A DNA stretch of 64,000 bases, from positions 620,001 to 684,000 of the forward strand of contig JAHBZN010000002.1 in assembly GCA_019635415.1 (NCBI GenBank), written 5' to 3'. The notes under the pieces are model-generated. The model made no database searches and was not told the origin of the DNA. It saw only the letters and a list, made by a program, of their open reading frames with translations. Source of the DNA: Ramlibacter sp. GTDB taxonomy: Bacteria > Pseudomonadota > Gammaproteobacteria > Burkholderiales > Burkholderiaceae_C. The translations under genes were made by a program, and so were the position numbers. Below, in pieces: positions 1-9,051 of the stretch; the first letter of the stretch is position 1; every line of letters begins with the position of its first letter.

Positions 1-1
1 A

Positions 2-748
2 AAAGAGGCAGTTTCGGTGAAGGGGGCGGCGATCATGGCGCTGTTTGGCGACTCCATCACCACCGACCACATCTCCCCCGCGGGCTCCATCAAGGAAAGC
101 TCGCCCGCGGGCCAGTGGCTGCTGGCCAACGGCGTGAGCAAGACGGAGTTCAACAGCTACGGGGCGCGGCGGGGCAACCACGATGTCATGATGCGCGGCA
201 CGTTCGCCAACGTGCGCATCAAGAACCTCATGATTCCGCCGGCTGCCGACGGTTCGCGCGAAGAGGGCGGCGTCACGCTCTACCAGGGCGCGGGCGGCAA
301 GACCGAGAAGATGTTCATCTACGACGCGGCCATGCGCTACATGGCCGAGGGCCGGGCCACCGTGATTTTTGCGGGCGAGGAATATGGCACCGGCTCCAGC
401 CGCGACTGGGCCGCCAAGGGCACGCAACTGCTGGGCATCAAGGCCGTCGTGGCCCGGAGCTTCGAGCGCATCCACCGCAGCAACCTGGTGGGCATGGGCG
501 TGCTGCCATTGCAGTTCAAGGGCGGTGACAGCTGGCAGTCGCTGGGGCTGACGGGCTCGGAGACCGTGGAGGTGGTGCCGTCGCCCGACCTCAAGCCGCA
601 GAGCGAGGCACGGCTGGTCATCACCCGCGCCGATGGCAGCCGCCAGGAGCTCAAGGTGATCCTGCGCATCGACACCCCGATCGAGGTTGACTACTACCGC
701 CACGGCGGCATCCTGCCCTTCGTGCTGCGGCAACTGCTGGCCGCGTGA
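2..748 (+). CDS. acnA: Aconitate hydratase, C-terminal part (5' end outside window)
   Basis: Isomerises citrate and isocitrate in the TCA cycle; cytoplasmic 4Fe-4S enzyme. Only the last ~248 residues are present; the frame is open to the window edge, so the true start lies upstream. Visible are the [12 protein letters not shown] linker motif and the swivel-domain signature [20 protein letters not shown] followed by [20 protein letters not shown], which supplies active-site Ser and Arg residues. The shape fits the monomeric AcnA/IRP type. An AcnD-type 2-methylisocitrate dehydratase cannot be excluded without the N-terminal two thirds. Its stop overlaps the GTG start of the next gene by 4 bases. 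Confidence 0.9.
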   Translation, partial: KEAVSVKGAAIMALFGDSITTDHISPAGSIKESSPAGQWLLANGVSKTEFNSYGARRGNHDVMMRGTFANVRIKNLMIPPAADGSREEGGVTLYQGAGGKTEKMFIYDAAMRYMAEGRATVIFAGEEYGTGSSRDWAAKGTQLLGIKAVVARSFERIHRSNLVGMGVLPLQFKGGDSWQSLGLTGSETVEVVPSPDLKPQSEARLVITRADGSRQELKVILRIDTPIEVDYYRHGGILPFVLRQLLAA

Positions 749-1944
749 GCCCGCAGGTCCTGATCGCCGGCGGCGGCATCGGCGGGCTTGCAGCGGCGCT
801 GGCGTGTGCCCGCGCGGGCTGCGAGGTGCGGCTGTATGAGCGCGAGCCGGTCTTTGGCGAAGTGGGGGCGGGCCTGCAGCTCGGCCCCAATGCCGTGCGC
901 GTGCTGCAGGGCTGGGGCCTGGGTGATGCGCTGGCGCGCGTGGGCGCGCGGCCGGAGATGCTCACTGCCCGTAGCGCGCTGACAGGCGAGCGGCTGGCCG
1001 GCCTGCCGCTGGGCGACGGCTTCCAGCAGCGCTACGGCGCGCCCTATGTGACCGTGCACCGGGCGGACCTGCATGCGCTCTTATTGCAGGCCGTGCAGCA
1101 GCAGCCAGGCGTGCGACTGAACCTGAATGCCGCCGTGGCCGCGGTATCCACCAGCGCCACCGGCGTGCAACTGCGCACCACGGACGACCTGCAGGTGGAA
1201 GGCGACGCGCTGGTGGGCGCCGACGGCCTGTGGAGCCGGGTGCGGGGCGAGTGGTTCGCGGACGGCGAGGCGCGGCCCACCGGGCATGTCGCCTACCGGG
1301 CGCTGGTGCCGCAGACGGGACTGCCCGAGGCGCTGCGCAGCCAGGAAGTGACCGCCTGGCTCGGGCCCGGTCTGCACGCGGTGAGTTACCCGGTGTGTGG
1401 CGGTGAGGCGCTGAACCTCGTGGTCATTGCCCAGGGCCGGGTGGCGGGCGACCCCAGGGACTGGGACCACCACGCCGTGGCCGGGGACCTGCAGGCGCTT
1501 CTGACGCCGGCCTGCGCGCCGCTGCGCGACCTGGCGCAGGCGGCGCCGCACTGGAGGCTGTGGATGCTGAACGACCGTCCGCCGGTCAGCGGGCCCGGCG
1601 AGATGGCGCGCGGCCGCGTGGCGCTGCTGGGCGACGCGGCCCATCCCATGCGCCCCTATCTCGCGCAGGGTGCTGGCATGGCGCTGGAAGACGCTGCCGA
1701 GCTGGGCCGTGAACTGGCCATGACCGATACCGGGGTGCTGGATGTGCCCGCGGCCCTGCACCGCTATGCGCTGAACCGCTGGCAGCGCGTGGCGCGCGTG
1801 CAGGCGCGTTCGCGGCGCAACGGCCAGGTGTTCCACGCCACCGGCCCGCTGCGCATGGCGCGCGACCTGGCATTGCGCTGGCGGGGGGAGCAGTTGATGG
1901 ACCTGCCCTGGCTGTACGGACGCTCCGAAATGCTACGCTTTTAG
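745..1944 (+). CDS. FAD-dependent aromatic monooxygenase (salicylate hydroxylase-like)
   Basis: 399-aa class A flavoprotein monooxygenase, predicted to hydroxylate an aromatic substrate with NAD(P)H and O2. Motifs in order: the N-terminal dinucleotide fold [17 protein letters not shown] (residues ~7-23), the DG motif [11 protein letters not shown] (~157), and the FAD-ribose motif [18 protein letters not shown] (~292). It resembles 3-hydroxybenzoate 6-hydroxylase and salicylate hydroxylase; substrate unknown. GTG start, translationally coupled to the aconitase gene by a GTGA overlap. The last codons (EMLRF-stop) lie inside a dispersed intergenic repeat, so the natural C-terminus may have been replaced by repeat sequence. 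Confidence 0.85.
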   Translation: MSPQVLIAGGGIGGLAAALACARAGCEVRLYEREPVFGEVGAGLQLGPNAVRVLQGWGLGDALARVGARPEMLTARSALTGERLAGLPLGDGFQQRYGAPYVTVHRADLHALLLQAVQQQPGVRLNLNAAVAAVSTSATGVQLRTTDDLQVEGDALVGADGLWSRVRGEWFADGEARPTGHVAYRALVPQTGLPEALRSQEVTAWLGPGLHAVSYPVCGGEALNLVVIAQGRVAGDPRDWDHHAVAGDLQALLTPACAPLRDLAQAAPHWRLWMLNDRPPVSGPGEMARGRVALLGDAAHPMRPYLAQGAGMALEDAAELGRELAMTDTGVLDVPAALHRYALNRWQRVARVQARSRRNGQVFHATGPLRMARDLALRWRGEQLMDLPWLYGRSEMLRF

Positions 1945-1985
1945 TAGCAAGAGGCGGCCGAATAGCGAGGGCTACAGGCCTTTTT
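1915..1985 (-). repeat. Dispersed GCTGTAGCC/GCTAC repeat, copy A
   Basis: On the minus strand it reads AAAAAGGCCTGTAGCCCTCG, then a variable GC-rich centre with CGGCCGCCT, then TTGCTACTAAAAG and GTAGCATTT. It matches seven other near-complete copies in the window. On the plus strand GTAGC and GCTAC can pair and are followed by AGGCCTTTTT, so it could terminate transcription of the monooxygenase, whose stop codon lies inside it. Confidence 0.75.
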
Positions 1986-2000
1986 GCCCATCAATCCGGG

Positions 2001-2846
2001 CTAGAGGCTGGTACGCAGCTTCCAGATTTCAGGGAACAGCACCACGTCCAGCATCTTGCGCAGGTAGCTCACGCCGCCGGTGCCGCCAGTGCCGCGCTTG
2101 AAGCCGATCACGCGCTCCACCGTGGTCACGTGGCGGAAGCGCCAGAGACGGAAGGTGTCTTCGAGGTCGGTGAGTTCCTCGCCGAGCTGGTACAGGTCCC
2201 AGTACTTCTTCGGGTCGCGGTAGACCTGCAGCCAGGCCTGTTCGACGCCATCATCGGCGTTGTAGGGCAGGGTCCAGTCGCGCTGGAGGTGGCCGGCCGG
2301 CACGTCCAGGCCGCGCCGCGCCAGCAGGCGCAACGCCTCGTCGTAGAGCGAGGGGGCTTCGTACGCGGCCTGCACCTGGGCCAGCAGGTCGGGGCGGTGG
2401 GCGTGGGGCTTGAGCATGGCGGCGTTCTTGTTGCCCAGCGCGAACTCAATGCAACGATACTGTGCGCTCTGGAAGCCGCTGGAGCTGGCCAGGTAGGGAC
2501 GGATGGCGCTGTACTCGGGCGGCGTCATGGTGGCCAGCACATCCCAGGCGTGCACCAGCTGCTCCATGATCTTGCTGACCCGTGCAAGCATCTTGAAGGC
2601 GCCACCGAGCTCGTCGGCGGCCACGCTGGCGATGGCCGCGCGCAGTTCGTGCAGCAGCAGCTTCATCCACAGTTCGCTGGTCTGGTGCTGGATGATGAAC
2701 AGCATCTCGTTGTGGTCCGGCGACAGCGGTTTCTGCGCGCTCAGGATGGCGTCCAGCTGCAGGTAGTCGCCATAGCTCATGTCGGCACGGAAATCGAGCT
2801 TGGCGTTTTCTTCACGGACGATGTCTTCGGGGCGGGGCGTGCTCAT
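2001..2846 (-). CDS. kynA: Tryptophan 2,3-dioxygenase
   Basis: Haem enzyme that opens the indole ring of L-tryptophan to N-formylkynurenine, first step of the kynurenine pathway. 281 aa, usual bacterial length. Key signatures: [17 protein letters not shown] (~55, containing the substrate-side His) and [19 protein letters not shown] then [11 protein letters not shown] near residues 235-265, with the haem-ligating His in RFRHVTT. Last gene of the kynB-kynU-kynA operon; its ATG directly abuts the kynU stop codon. Together the three enzymes convert tryptophan to anthranilate. Confidence 0.97.
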   Translation of the reverse strand: MSTPRPEDIVREENAKLDFRADMSYGDYLQLDAILSAQKPLSPDHNEMLFIIQHQTSELWMKLLLHELRAAIASVAADELGGAFKMLARVSKIMEQLVHAWDVLATMTPPEYSAIRPYLASSSGFQSAQYRCIEFALGNKNAAMLKPHAHRPDLLAQVQAAYEAPSLYDEALRLLARRGLDVPAGHLQRDWTLPYNADDGVEQAWLQVYRDPKKYWDLYQLGEELTDLEDTFRLWRFRHVTTVERVIGFKRGTGGTGGVSYLRKMLDVVLFPEIWKLRTSL

Positions 2847-4142
2847 TCAGGTCACCGCATGTTTCTGGTTGAACTCGGGGCGCTGCCATTCACCGGTGTC
2901 CAGGACCTCGCGCAGGTGTTCGACGGCGTTCCAGACGTCCTCGAAGCCCAGGTACAGCGGCGTGAAGCCGAAGCGCAGGATGTCGGGCATGGGCGGCGTC
3001 CCGTTGGCCGGGCCGGGCGGGTCGCCCGCGCGGAAATCCCCGATCACGCCACGCGCGATCAGCGCCTGGATGATGGCGTAGGCCCCGGTCTGGCGGCTCA
3101 GGCAGACCTGGGAGCCGCGCCGGGCCGCGTCGCGCGGCGTGACCAGCGCGAGACCGTGGCCGCCGCAGCGCGCCTCGACCAAGGCCATGAACAGATCGGT
3201 CAGCGCCAGCGACTTCGCGCGCAGCGCGGCCATCCCGCCCAGGGGCGCGGCGGCCAGCAGCGTGTCCAGGCCGCATTCCAGCGCGGTCATGCTCAGGATG
3301 GGTTGGGTGCCACACAGGTAACGCGAGATGCCCGTTGCCGGGCGGTAGCCGGGGGTGAATTCGAACGGCGCCGCATGGCCCCACCAGCCGGCCAGCGGCT
3401 GCCAGAAGCGGTCGGCGTGCCGGGGGTGGACCCAGACGAAGGCCGGTGCGCCGGGGCCTCCGTTCAGGTACTTGTAGCCGCAGCCGATCGAGAAATCGGC
3501 GCCCGCGCCGTTCAGGTCCACGGGCACGGCGCCCGCACTGTGCGCCAGGTCCCAGACCATGAGCACACCGGCTTCGTGCGCCGCGGCCGTGACCGCAGCC
3601 ATGTCATGCATGGCACCGGTGCGGTAGTTCACGTGGGTCAGCATGAGCACGGCCACGTCGGGCGTGAGGGCCGCCGTGACACCCTCGGGCTCCAGGAGCT
3701 GCAGTTGGTACCCCCGTTCCTGGCACAAGGCCTCGGCGATGTAGAGGTCGGTCGGGAAGTTGCTGCGCTCGCTCACGATCACCTTGCGCTGCGGCGCATC
3801 CTGCGCGGCGATGCTCAACGCGGCGCTGAGCACCTTGTACAGGTTGATGGACGTGCTGTCGGTGGCCACGACCTCGCCGGGCCGTGCGCCGACGAGCTGC
3901 GCGATCTTGTCGCCCAGGCGCTGGGGCAGCGTGAACCAGCCCGCGCTGTTCCAGCTGCGGATCAGTCCGTCGCCCCATTCCTGCGTGACGGCGGCGGCCA
4001 CGCGCGCGGGCGCGGCTGCCGGCATCACGCCCAGCGAGTTGCCGTCCAGGTAGATCACGCCGGGCGGAAGGGTAAACAGGGTGCGCAACTCGCGCAGCGG
4101 GTCCTGCGCGTCGAGCGCGCGGCAGTCTTGCAGGGTGGTCAT
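2847..4142 (-). CDS. kynU: Kynureninase
   Basis: PLP enzyme cleaving kynurenine to anthranilate and alanine. 431 aa. Visible: [11 protein letters not shown] near the N-terminus, [10 protein letters not shown], the [10 protein letters not shown] segment (Asp contacting the PLP pyridine nitrogen) and [17 protein letters not shown] carrying the Schiff-base lysine. Middle gene of the operon: its ATG overlaps the kynB stop as ATGA, and it is directly followed by kynA. No kynurenine 3-monooxygenase gene is present here, so anthranilate is the likely product. Confidence 0.97.
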   Translation of the reverse strand: MTTLQDCRALDAQDPLRELRTLFTLPPGVIYLDGNSLGVMPAAAPARVAAAVTQEWGDGLIRSWNSAGWFTLPQRLGDKIAQLVGARPGEVVATDSTSINLYKVLSAALSIAAQDAPQRKVIVSERSNFPTDLYIAEALCQERGYQLQLLEPEGVTAALTPDVAVLMLTHVNYRTGAMHDMAAVTAAAHEAGVLMVWDLAHSAGAVPVDLNGAGADFSIGCGYKYLNGGPGAPAFVWVHPRHADRFWQPLAGWWGHAAPFEFTPGYRPATGISRYLCGTQPILSMTALECGLDTLLAAAPLGGMAALRAKSLALTDLFMALVEARCGGHGLALVTPRDAARRGSQVCLSRQTGAYAIIQALIARGVIGDFRAGDPPGPANGTPPMPDILRFGFTPLYLGFEDVWNAVEHLREVLDTGEWQRPEFNQKHAVT

Positions 4143-4780
4143 AGGCTTCTCAGGACGGCCCGCACGGGAGATGCGTCGGCGGTCATCAGTTTCAGGGGGA
4201 GCGCAATCAGTTCGTAGTCGCCTTCAGGGACATCGTCGAGCACCAGGTTTTCAAGCACGCGCAGGTTGCGCGCGCGAATGACCTGATGGCTGTCCAGGGT
4301 CTTGCTGTCGGCGGGGTCGATGCTGGCGGTGTCGATGCCGATCAGCACCACGCCCGCGTCAGCCAGCCGGCGGACGGCCTCCGGCGCGTAGGCGGTGAGC
4401 GCGCCGTCCCACCGGTCCACGGGCATGCGCTCGTAGGTGCGCACCAGCACGCGCTGGGGCTGCCCACCGAGCGCGTGAGCCATGTGGTGCCACTCGATCA
4501 GGGGGCCGCAACCGATGGCATGGATCACGCGGCACGGGCCGATGAACGGCGCGAGGTCGAGTGCGCCTACCGCGGTGCCGGCCGGGTCATAGTGCAGCGG
4601 GGCATCGGCATGGGCGCCGACGTGCGGGGACAGCGTGATGGCGCTGACGTTCACCGGGCAGCCGGGCGCCATGCTGGCCGACCATCGCTGCTGGTAGGGC
4701 GTGTCACCCGGAAACACGGGCGAGCCCGCGTCCACGGGGGGAGAGATGTCCCAGATGCGTTTCATGGCCGGAGTGTGCAC
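4139..4780 (-). CDS. kynB: Kynurenine formamidase (arylformamidase)
   Basis: Metal-dependent cyclase-family hydrolase that removes formate from N-formylkynurenine. 213 aa. The family metal-binding motif is visible as [15 protein letters not shown] (~50), and the N-terminus [21 protein letters not shown] is typical. ATG start chosen because the preceding sequence is intergenic. First gene of the operon, with a 4-base overlap to kynU. An Lrp-type KynR regulator is often adjacent in other genomes but none is seen here. Confidence 0.95.
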   Translation of the reverse strand: MHTPAMKRIWDISPPVDAGSPVFPGDTPYQQRWSASMAPGCPVNVSAITLSPHVGAHADAPLHYDPAGTAVGALDLAPFIGPCRVIHAIGCGPLIEWHHMAHALGGQPQRVLVRTYERMPVDRWDGALTAYAPEAVRRLADAGVVLIGIDTASIDPADSKTLDSHQVIRARNLRVLENLVLDDVPEGDYELIALPLKLMTADASPVRAVLRSL

Positions 4781-4830
4781 CGGTCAAAAACGCCGTGGTG
4801 TCGGTTATTTCCAACAATCCACGAAAATAG

Positions 4831-4842
4831 TTTAGGCCTAAA
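4831..4842. promoter_or_regulatory. 12-bp perfect palindrome upstream of the kyn operon
   Basis: TTTAGGCCTAAA lies 51-62 bp before the kynB start, in the only gap between argF and kynB. Lower-GC sequence suitable for a promoter follows it in the kynB direction. It may be an operator for a kyn regulator; the regulator is unknown. A CCGCG-CTT-CGCGG hairpin at about 4848-4860 lies just beyond the argF stop and may help end argDF transcription. Confidence 0.35.
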
Positions 4843-4869
4843 GCAACCGCGCTTCGCGGGCCGCCACTC

Positions 4870-5796
4870 TCAGGACGCGATGCGTCCGATCAGCAGGAAC
4901 TCCATCAGCGCCTTCTGCGCGTGCATGCGGTTCTCGGCCTCGTCCCAGACGACCGACTGCGGGCCGTCGATCACATCGGCCTGGACCTCTTCGCCGCGGT
5001 GGGCTGGCAGGCAGTGCATGAAGAGGGCGTCGGGTTTGGCCACCTTCATCATCTCGGTGTCCACGCACCAGTCGGCAAAGGCTTTCTTGCGGGCTTCGTT
5101 CTCGGCTTCGTAGCCCATGCTGGTCCACACGTCGGTGGTGACCAGATCGGCGCCGCGGCAGGCGTCCATCGGATCCTTGAAGACCTTGTAGCTGTCGCTG
5201 CTGCGAATGCCGGCCACGTCCTGATCCACCTCGTAGCCGCCGGGCGTGCTGACGTGGACCTTGAAGCCCAGCAGCTCGGCCGCCTGCAACCAGGTGTTGG
5301 CCATGTTGTTGCCGTCACCCACCCACGCGACAGTCTTGCCCCGGATCGAGCCGCGGTGCTCGATGAAGGTGAAGATGTCCGCCAGGATCTGGCAGGGGTG
5401 AAATTCGTTCGTCAGCCCATTGATCACGGGCACGCGGGAGTGCTCGGCAAACAGCTCGATCTTGTCCTGGCCAAAGGTGCGGATCATCACCAGGTCCACC
5501 ATGCGGCTGATGACCTTGGCGCTGTCCTCGATGGGCTCCGCGCGCCCGAGCTGGCTGTCGCCCGTGGTCAGGTGCACCACGGAGCCGCCGAGCTGGTACA
5601 TGCCGGCCTCGAAACTCACGCGCGTGCGGGTGGACGCCTTTTCGAAAATCATGGCCAGCGTGCGGTCGGCCAGCGGATGGTACTTTTCGTAGGCCTTGAA
5701 TTTCTTCTTGATCAGCGCTGCGCGTTCGAACAGGTAGGCGTAGTCTTCCGCGCTCAAGTCGCTGAACTGGAGGTAGTGCCGGATCGGCGCGCTCAT
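4870..5796 (-). CDS. argF: Ornithine carbamoyltransferase
   Basis: Makes citrulline from ornithine and carbamoyl phosphate in arginine biosynthesis. 308 aa, usual for the family. Carbamoyl-phosphate motif FEKASTRTRVSFE (~50), HPCQILAD (~130), the ornithine-binding DVWTSMG loop (~225) and catalytic MHCLPAHRGEE (~265) are all present. The frame is open well upstream, but the ATG at 5796 begins the conserved N-terminus and forms an ATGA overlap with the argD stop, so this start is chosen. Second gene of an argD-argF operon. Confidence 0.97.
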   Translation of the reverse strand: MSAPIRHYLQFSDLSAEDYAYLFERAALIKKKFKAYEKYHPLADRTLAMIFEKASTRTRVSFEAGMYQLGGSVVHLTTGDSQLGRAEPIEDSAKVISRMVDLVMIRTFGQDKIELFAEHSRVPVINGLTNEFHPCQILADIFTFIEHRGSIRGKTVAWVGDGNNMANTWLQAAELLGFKVHVSTPGGYEVDQDVAGIRSSDSYKVFKDPMDACRGADLVTTDVWTSMGYEAENEARKKAFADWCVDTEMMKVAKPDALFMHCLPAHRGEEVQADVIDGPQSVVWDEAENRMHAQKALMEFLLIGRIAS

Positions 5797-6995
5797 GGCT
5801 GCTCCGCCAGAAATGCCTTGACCAGCGGCGCGAGGATGGACACCACTTCGTCGGCCTCCGCGGCCGTCATGATCAGCGGAGGCACCAGGCGGATCACGCT
5901 GTCGGCGGTCACGCTGATCAGCAGGCCCGCGTCGGCCGCCCGCAAGGTCAGCGCCCCGCAGGGGCGAGCCAGCTCCACGCCAAGCATCAGGCCCTGGCCA
6001 CGGATCTCCTTCACGCCGGGGACGCTCCCCAGTTCGCGCTCCAGCGCGGCCTTGAGATGGGCGCCCACCGTGGCGGCGTTGGCCAGCAGGCCGTCTTCCT
6101 CCATGATGCGCAGCGTTTCCACGCCGGCCCGCATGGCCAGCGGGTTGCCGCCGAAGGTGGTGCCGTGGTTGCCCGGCTGGAAGATGCCCGCGGCCTTGGG
6201 GCCCGCGACCACCGCGCCGATCGGTACGCCCGAGCCCAGGCCCTTGGCCAGCGGCATCACGTCGGGCTGGATGCCGGCCCACTGGTGCGCAAACCACTTG
6301 CCGGTGCGGCCCATGCCGCACTGCACCTCGTCGATCATCAGCAGCCAGTCTTTCTGGGTGCACATCTCGCGCACCTGCTTGAGGTACTCCACGCGCATCG
6401 GGTTCACGCCGCCTTCGCCCTGGATGGTCTCGAAGAACACGGCCACCACGTTCGGGTTGCCCTCGGTGGCCTTCTTCAGGGCCTCGATGTCGTTGAGCGG
6501 CACGCGCACAAAGCCCTCCACGAGCGGGCCGAAGCCCTTCTGCACCTTCTCGTTGCCGGTGGCCGACAGCGTGGCGATGCTGCGCCCATGGAAGGCCTTT
6601 TCGTAGACCACGATCTCGGGCCGCTCGATGCCCTTGTCGTGGCCGTACTTGCGCGCCAGCTTCAGGGCTGCCTCGTTGGCTTCAAGGCCCGTGGAGCAGA
6701 AGAACACATTGGTCATGCCCGACAGCTCCACCAGCCGCGCCGCCAGCGCCTCCTGGCCCGGTACGTGGTAGTAGTTGGAGCTGTGGATGATCTTGCTCAC
6801 CTGGTCCTGCAGTGCCGGCACCAGCTTGGGGTGGTTGTGGCCCAGCGTGTTGACGGCAATGCCCCCCAGGGCATCGAGGTACTGCTTGCCGTTGACATCC
6901 CAGACTCGCACGCCCTGGCCATGCGACAGGGCGATGGGCACGCGGGCATAGGTGTTCATCACGTGGGGCGACGAAGCTTCGGGCAGGGCAGTCAT
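5793..6995 (-). CDS. argD: Acetylornithine aminotransferase
   Basis: PLP class III aminotransferase that makes N-acetylornithine; may also serve as succinyldiaminopimelate aminotransferase in lysine synthesis. 400 aa from the ATG at 6995, which follows a strong GGAGGA ribosome site; an in-frame start 30 bases upstream lacks one. Visible: DALGGIAVNTLGHNHP, the PLP-phosphate contact STGLEANEAALKLAR, IDEVQCGMGRTGKWFA, and the Schiff-base lysine in PLAKGLGSGVPIGA, then GTTFGGNPLA. First gene of the operon. A terminator-like hairpin sits directly before its ribosome site. Confidence 0.96.
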   Translation of the reverse strand: MTALPEASSPHVMNTYARVPIALSHGQGVRVWDVNGKQYLDALGGIAVNTLGHNHPKLVPALQDQVSKIIHSSNYYHVPGQEALAARLVELSGMTNVFFCSTGLEANEAALKLARKYGHDKGIERPEIVVYEKAFHGRSIATLSATGNEKVQKGFGPLVEGFVRVPLNDIEALKKATEGNPNVVAVFFETIQGEGGVNPMRVEYLKQVREMCTQKDWLLMIDEVQCGMGRTGKWFAHQWAGIQPDVMPLAKGLGSGVPIGAVVAGPKAAGIFQPGNHGTTFGGNPLAMRAGVETLRIMEEDGLLANAATVGAHLKAALERELGSVPGVKEIRGQGLMLGVELARPCGALTLRAADAGLLISVTADSVIRLVPPLIMTAAEADEVVSILAPLVKAFLAEQP

Positions 6996-7004
6996 GCGGG
7001 TCCT

Positions 7005-7039
7005 CCAAAAAACAAAGCGGCCCAACGAAAGTGGGGCCG
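7005..7039 (-). terminator. Terminator-like hairpin in the argD leader (possible attenuator)
   Basis: On the minus strand the leader reads CGGCCC, a 10-base loop, GGGCCG, then CTTTGTTTTTT, immediately followed by the GGAGGA ribosome site of argD. A stem followed by a U-rich tract in the untranslated leader looks like an intrinsic terminator placed before the coding region. It may control argD-argF by attenuation, or be a by-product of promoter architecture. Confidence 0.45.
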
Positions 7040-7124
7040 TTGAAACGCGATTTTAGGCGCACAGTTTGCTTGGCTTGATTGACAATTCCGCATCACAGCG
7101 ATGCGCCCGCCAGACCGACTCAAG

Positions 7125-7136
7125 TCTTATATAAGA
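7125..7136. promoter_or_regulatory. 12-bp palindrome TCTTATATAAGA between argD and the DUF3579 gene
   Basis: A perfect AT-rich palindrome in a divergent intergenic region, flanked by CAAG and CTTG and directly followed by TACAAT (7137-7142), a plausible -10 for the DUF3579 gene on the plus strand. It could be an operator. The cognate regulator is not identifiable from the sequence. Confidence 0.4.
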
Positions 7137-7206
7137 TACAATACTTGTGCGCCGCAGCAATCAGTGATCCTGATGCTGGCGCCCCATTCCAGAACGTCTC
7201 TACCCG

Positions 7207-7533
7207 ATGGTCTCCGACGCCGCCAAAGAAGTCTTCATCCAGGGCCTCACCCGTGACGGGAAGACCTTTCGCCCTAGCGACTGGGCCGAACGGCTGGCGG
7301 GCGTGATGAGTTCCTTCCGCCCGGGTGGTGCTCACCCGGGCAGCCACCTGGGTTACTCGCCGTGGTGCGTGCCCACGGTCATCAACGGCATCAAGTGCGT
7401 GATCGTGAACCGTGAGCTGCGCGACCTGGAGCCCATGGCCTGGGACTTCTGCCTGAACTTTGCGCGGGACAACAACCTGCAGGTGGCCGAAGCCTGCCTG
7501 GTGCCCGATCCCCCCCCGCTTTCAGCGCGTTGA
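7207..7533 (+). CDS. DUF3579 family protein
   Basis: 108-aa cytoplasmic protein of unknown function, recognised as the DUF3579 family found in Burkholderiales, usually divergent from argD as here. Conserved text includes FIQGLTRDGKTFRPSDWAERLAG, YSPWCVPTVINGIKCVIV and LNFARDNNLQVAEAC. No catalytic motif is evident. The last 12 bases overlap the convergent lipoprotein gene. Confidence 0.8.
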   Translation: MVSDAAKEVFIQGLTRDGKTFRPSDWAERLAGVMSSFRPGGAHPGSHLGYSPWCVPTVINGIKCVIVNRELRDLEPMAWDFCLNFARDNNLQVAEACLVPDPPPLSAR

Positions 7534-8109
7534 ACCGCGGGCCTGCGCCCTCAACTCCTCGAGCGTGCCCGACCACAGTGGGAAGAAGCCTCCCTGGGCC
7601 GAGGTTTGCAGCCAGCTGTCCCAGCGCGTGCGGGCCAGGCGAGGGTCGTCCACCGCGATGCCTTCCTGCGAAATGCCGATGCCGAGCGAGCCTCCCGGCC
7701 GGCCTTTGCCCTGCGCCTGCAAGGCCGACATGCGCTCGCGCAACTGGACAAGCTCACGCTGCGAGGAGGGCCCCAGGCTGTACACCAGCCAGTGCCGCCC
7801 GCTGCCCGCGCGGGGCAGGCCCGGCGGCGCGGCATTGGCGGTGACTGCCATCGGCAACTTGCGCTCCCAGGGCTCGAAGCCGCCCGCTTCCCGGGGCCGC
7901 AGGGCGATGTCCAGGGTGGGCGTGGCGCCGGCCGGCGGGACCATGCGCTCGTCGGTCTGGATGGCCAGCACGAACTGGCTCGGGTCGGCCTGGAGCAGTT
8001 CCGACTGGAGCGTGAGCAGGCGCGGCACGGTGGACAGCGGGATGCCCGAACAGGCGGCTAGGCAGGTGGCCAGCGCCATCAGGCCGAATCGGTGGGACAG
8101 AGAGCTCAT
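7522..8109 (-). CDS. Putative lipoprotein, unknown function
   Basis: 195 aa with a lipoprotein signal peptide: MSSLSHRFGLMALATCLAAC, a lipobox ending at Cys20. The mature part has no recognised domain; it mentions ordered elements such as LRPREAGGFEPWERKLPM and a C-terminal WDSWLQTSAQGGFFPLWSG. Predicted outer-membrane anchored. It converges on the DUF3579 gene with a 12-base overlap. Function unknown. Confidence 0.7.
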   Translation of the reverse strand: MSSLSHRFGLMALATCLAACSGIPLSTVPRLLTLQSELLQADPSQFVLAIQTDERMVPPAGATPTLDIALRPREAGGFEPWERKLPMAVTANAAPPGLPRAGSGRHWLVYSLGPSSQRELVQLRERMSALQAQGKGRPGGSLGIGISQEGIAVDDPRLARTRWDSWLQTSAQGGFFPLWSGTLEELRAQARGSTR

Positions 8110-8179
8110 AAATAAATTATTGTTTTACAGAAATTAAATGTCAATCTACAATGATTTTTTTACACGCGAGGAACCTCCG

Positions 8180-8725
8180 ATGCAACGACTCACCGATCTC
8201 GAGCGAATCCAGCGCGTGAGCGCGGCTTTGGCCTGGGCTTGCGGCGCTTTTGCCGTGGCTCTGCCGGTCTGTGTTCTGATTCTCTGGGCCATGGCCGATG
8301 CATCGACCCTGGCATCGCGCGGCAACCTGGCCGCGAACGCCATCTGGGGCAACCTGCAGCCGTGGCAGCGCGCGGTGGGTGCGCTCGTGTCGGAAATGCC
8401 GGCGATGCTGGCCGCGCTGGGCTTGTGGCACGCCCGGCGCTGCTTCGCCGGCTTTGCCCGCTCGGAGGTCTTCACGGCCCGCGCGGTGCAATGCCTGCGC
8501 CGGTTTTCGGCCTGCGTGGCGGGCTCGGCGCTGGCGGCTGTGGTCGCCGGGCCCTTGCTGTCGGTGGTGCTGACCTGGGGCAACCCGCCGGGCCTGCGGC
8601 ACCTGGCCCTGGGCGTGGGTTCCGACCACCTCTTCACGACGCTGTTCGCCGCGGTGGTCTGGCTGATGGCGGCGGTCATCGGCCAGGGCCGGGCGCTGGC
8701 CGACGAAAACGCGTCCTTCGTCTGA
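8180..8725 (+). CDS. DUF2975-like membrane protein
   Basis: 181-aa inner-membrane protein with about four hydrophobic segments (residues ~17-40, ~73-90, ~116-138, ~155-175). Proteins of this type (DUF2975) are typically encoded directly before a small XRE-type repressor, as here. Start: the ATG at 8180 has a GAGGA ribosome site seven bases upstream; an earlier in-frame ATG at 8138 has none. Function unknown; probably co-transcribed with and controlled by the downstream regulator. Confidence 0.75.
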   Translation: MQRLTDLERIQRVSAALAWACGAFAVALPVCVLILWAMADASTLASRGNLAANAIWGNLQPWQRAVGALVSEMPAMLAALGLWHARRCFAGFARSEVFTARAVQCLRRFSACVAGSALAAVVAGPLLSVVLTWGNPPGLRHLALGVGSDHLFTTLFAAVVWLMAAVIGQGRALADENASFV

Positions 8726-8734
8726 CCCGCCGCC

Positions 8735-8950
8735 ATGCCCATCGTCGTCCAGCTCGATGTGATGCTCGCGCGGCGCAAGGTGAAGTCCAAGGCGCTGGCC
8801 GAGCACGTGGGCATGACCGAGGCCAACATGTCGCTGCTCAAGCAGGGCAAGGTCAAGGGTGTGCGCTTCGAGACGCTGGAAAAGATCTGCGCCTACCTCG
8901 ACTGCCAGCCCGGGGACCTGCTGGTCCACGTCCCCCAGTCGACGCGATAG
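8735..8950 (+). CDS. Small XRE-family (Cro/C1-type, YozG-like) regulator
   Basis: 71-aa DNA-binding protein that is nearly all helix-turn-helix: LDVMLARRKVKSKALAEHVG, TEANMSLLKQGKVKGVRFET and LEKICAYLDCQPGDLLVH are diagnostic of this class. It begins nine bases after the membrane protein gene and likely forms an operon with it. It ends just before a bidirectional terminator shared with rpsT. Confidence 0.88.
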   Translation: MPIVVQLDVMLARRKVKSKALAEHVGMTEANMSLLKQGKVKGVRFETLEKICAYLDCQPGDLLVHVPQSTR

Positions 8951-8955
8951 GCAAC

Positions 8956-8981
8956 AAAAAACCGCCCGAAGGCGGTTGTTT
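8956..8981. terminator. Bidirectional intrinsic terminator between XRE gene and rpsT
   Basis: Perfect 7-bp stem AACCGCC, loop CGAA, GGCGGTT (8960-8977). The minus strand continues into TTTTTGTTGC, a good U-tract for rpsT; the plus strand continues GTTTGCTTTG for the XRE operon. A second structured segment lies between it and the rpsT stop: CGTTTCA (9001-9007) pairs with TGAAACG (9045-9051) around an AGCGGC-AGG-GCCGCT hairpin. Confidence 0.85.
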
Positions 8982-9051
8982 GCTTTGCTGGCAGCGCACC
9001 CGTTTCAAACGGCGCAGCGGCAGGGCCGCTACGGGCTGTTTGCCTGAAACG

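Noticed and set aside
2130..4217. 695-codon plus-strand open frame over kynA and kynU
   Set aside because: Antisense shadow of recognisable kynurenine pathway genes.
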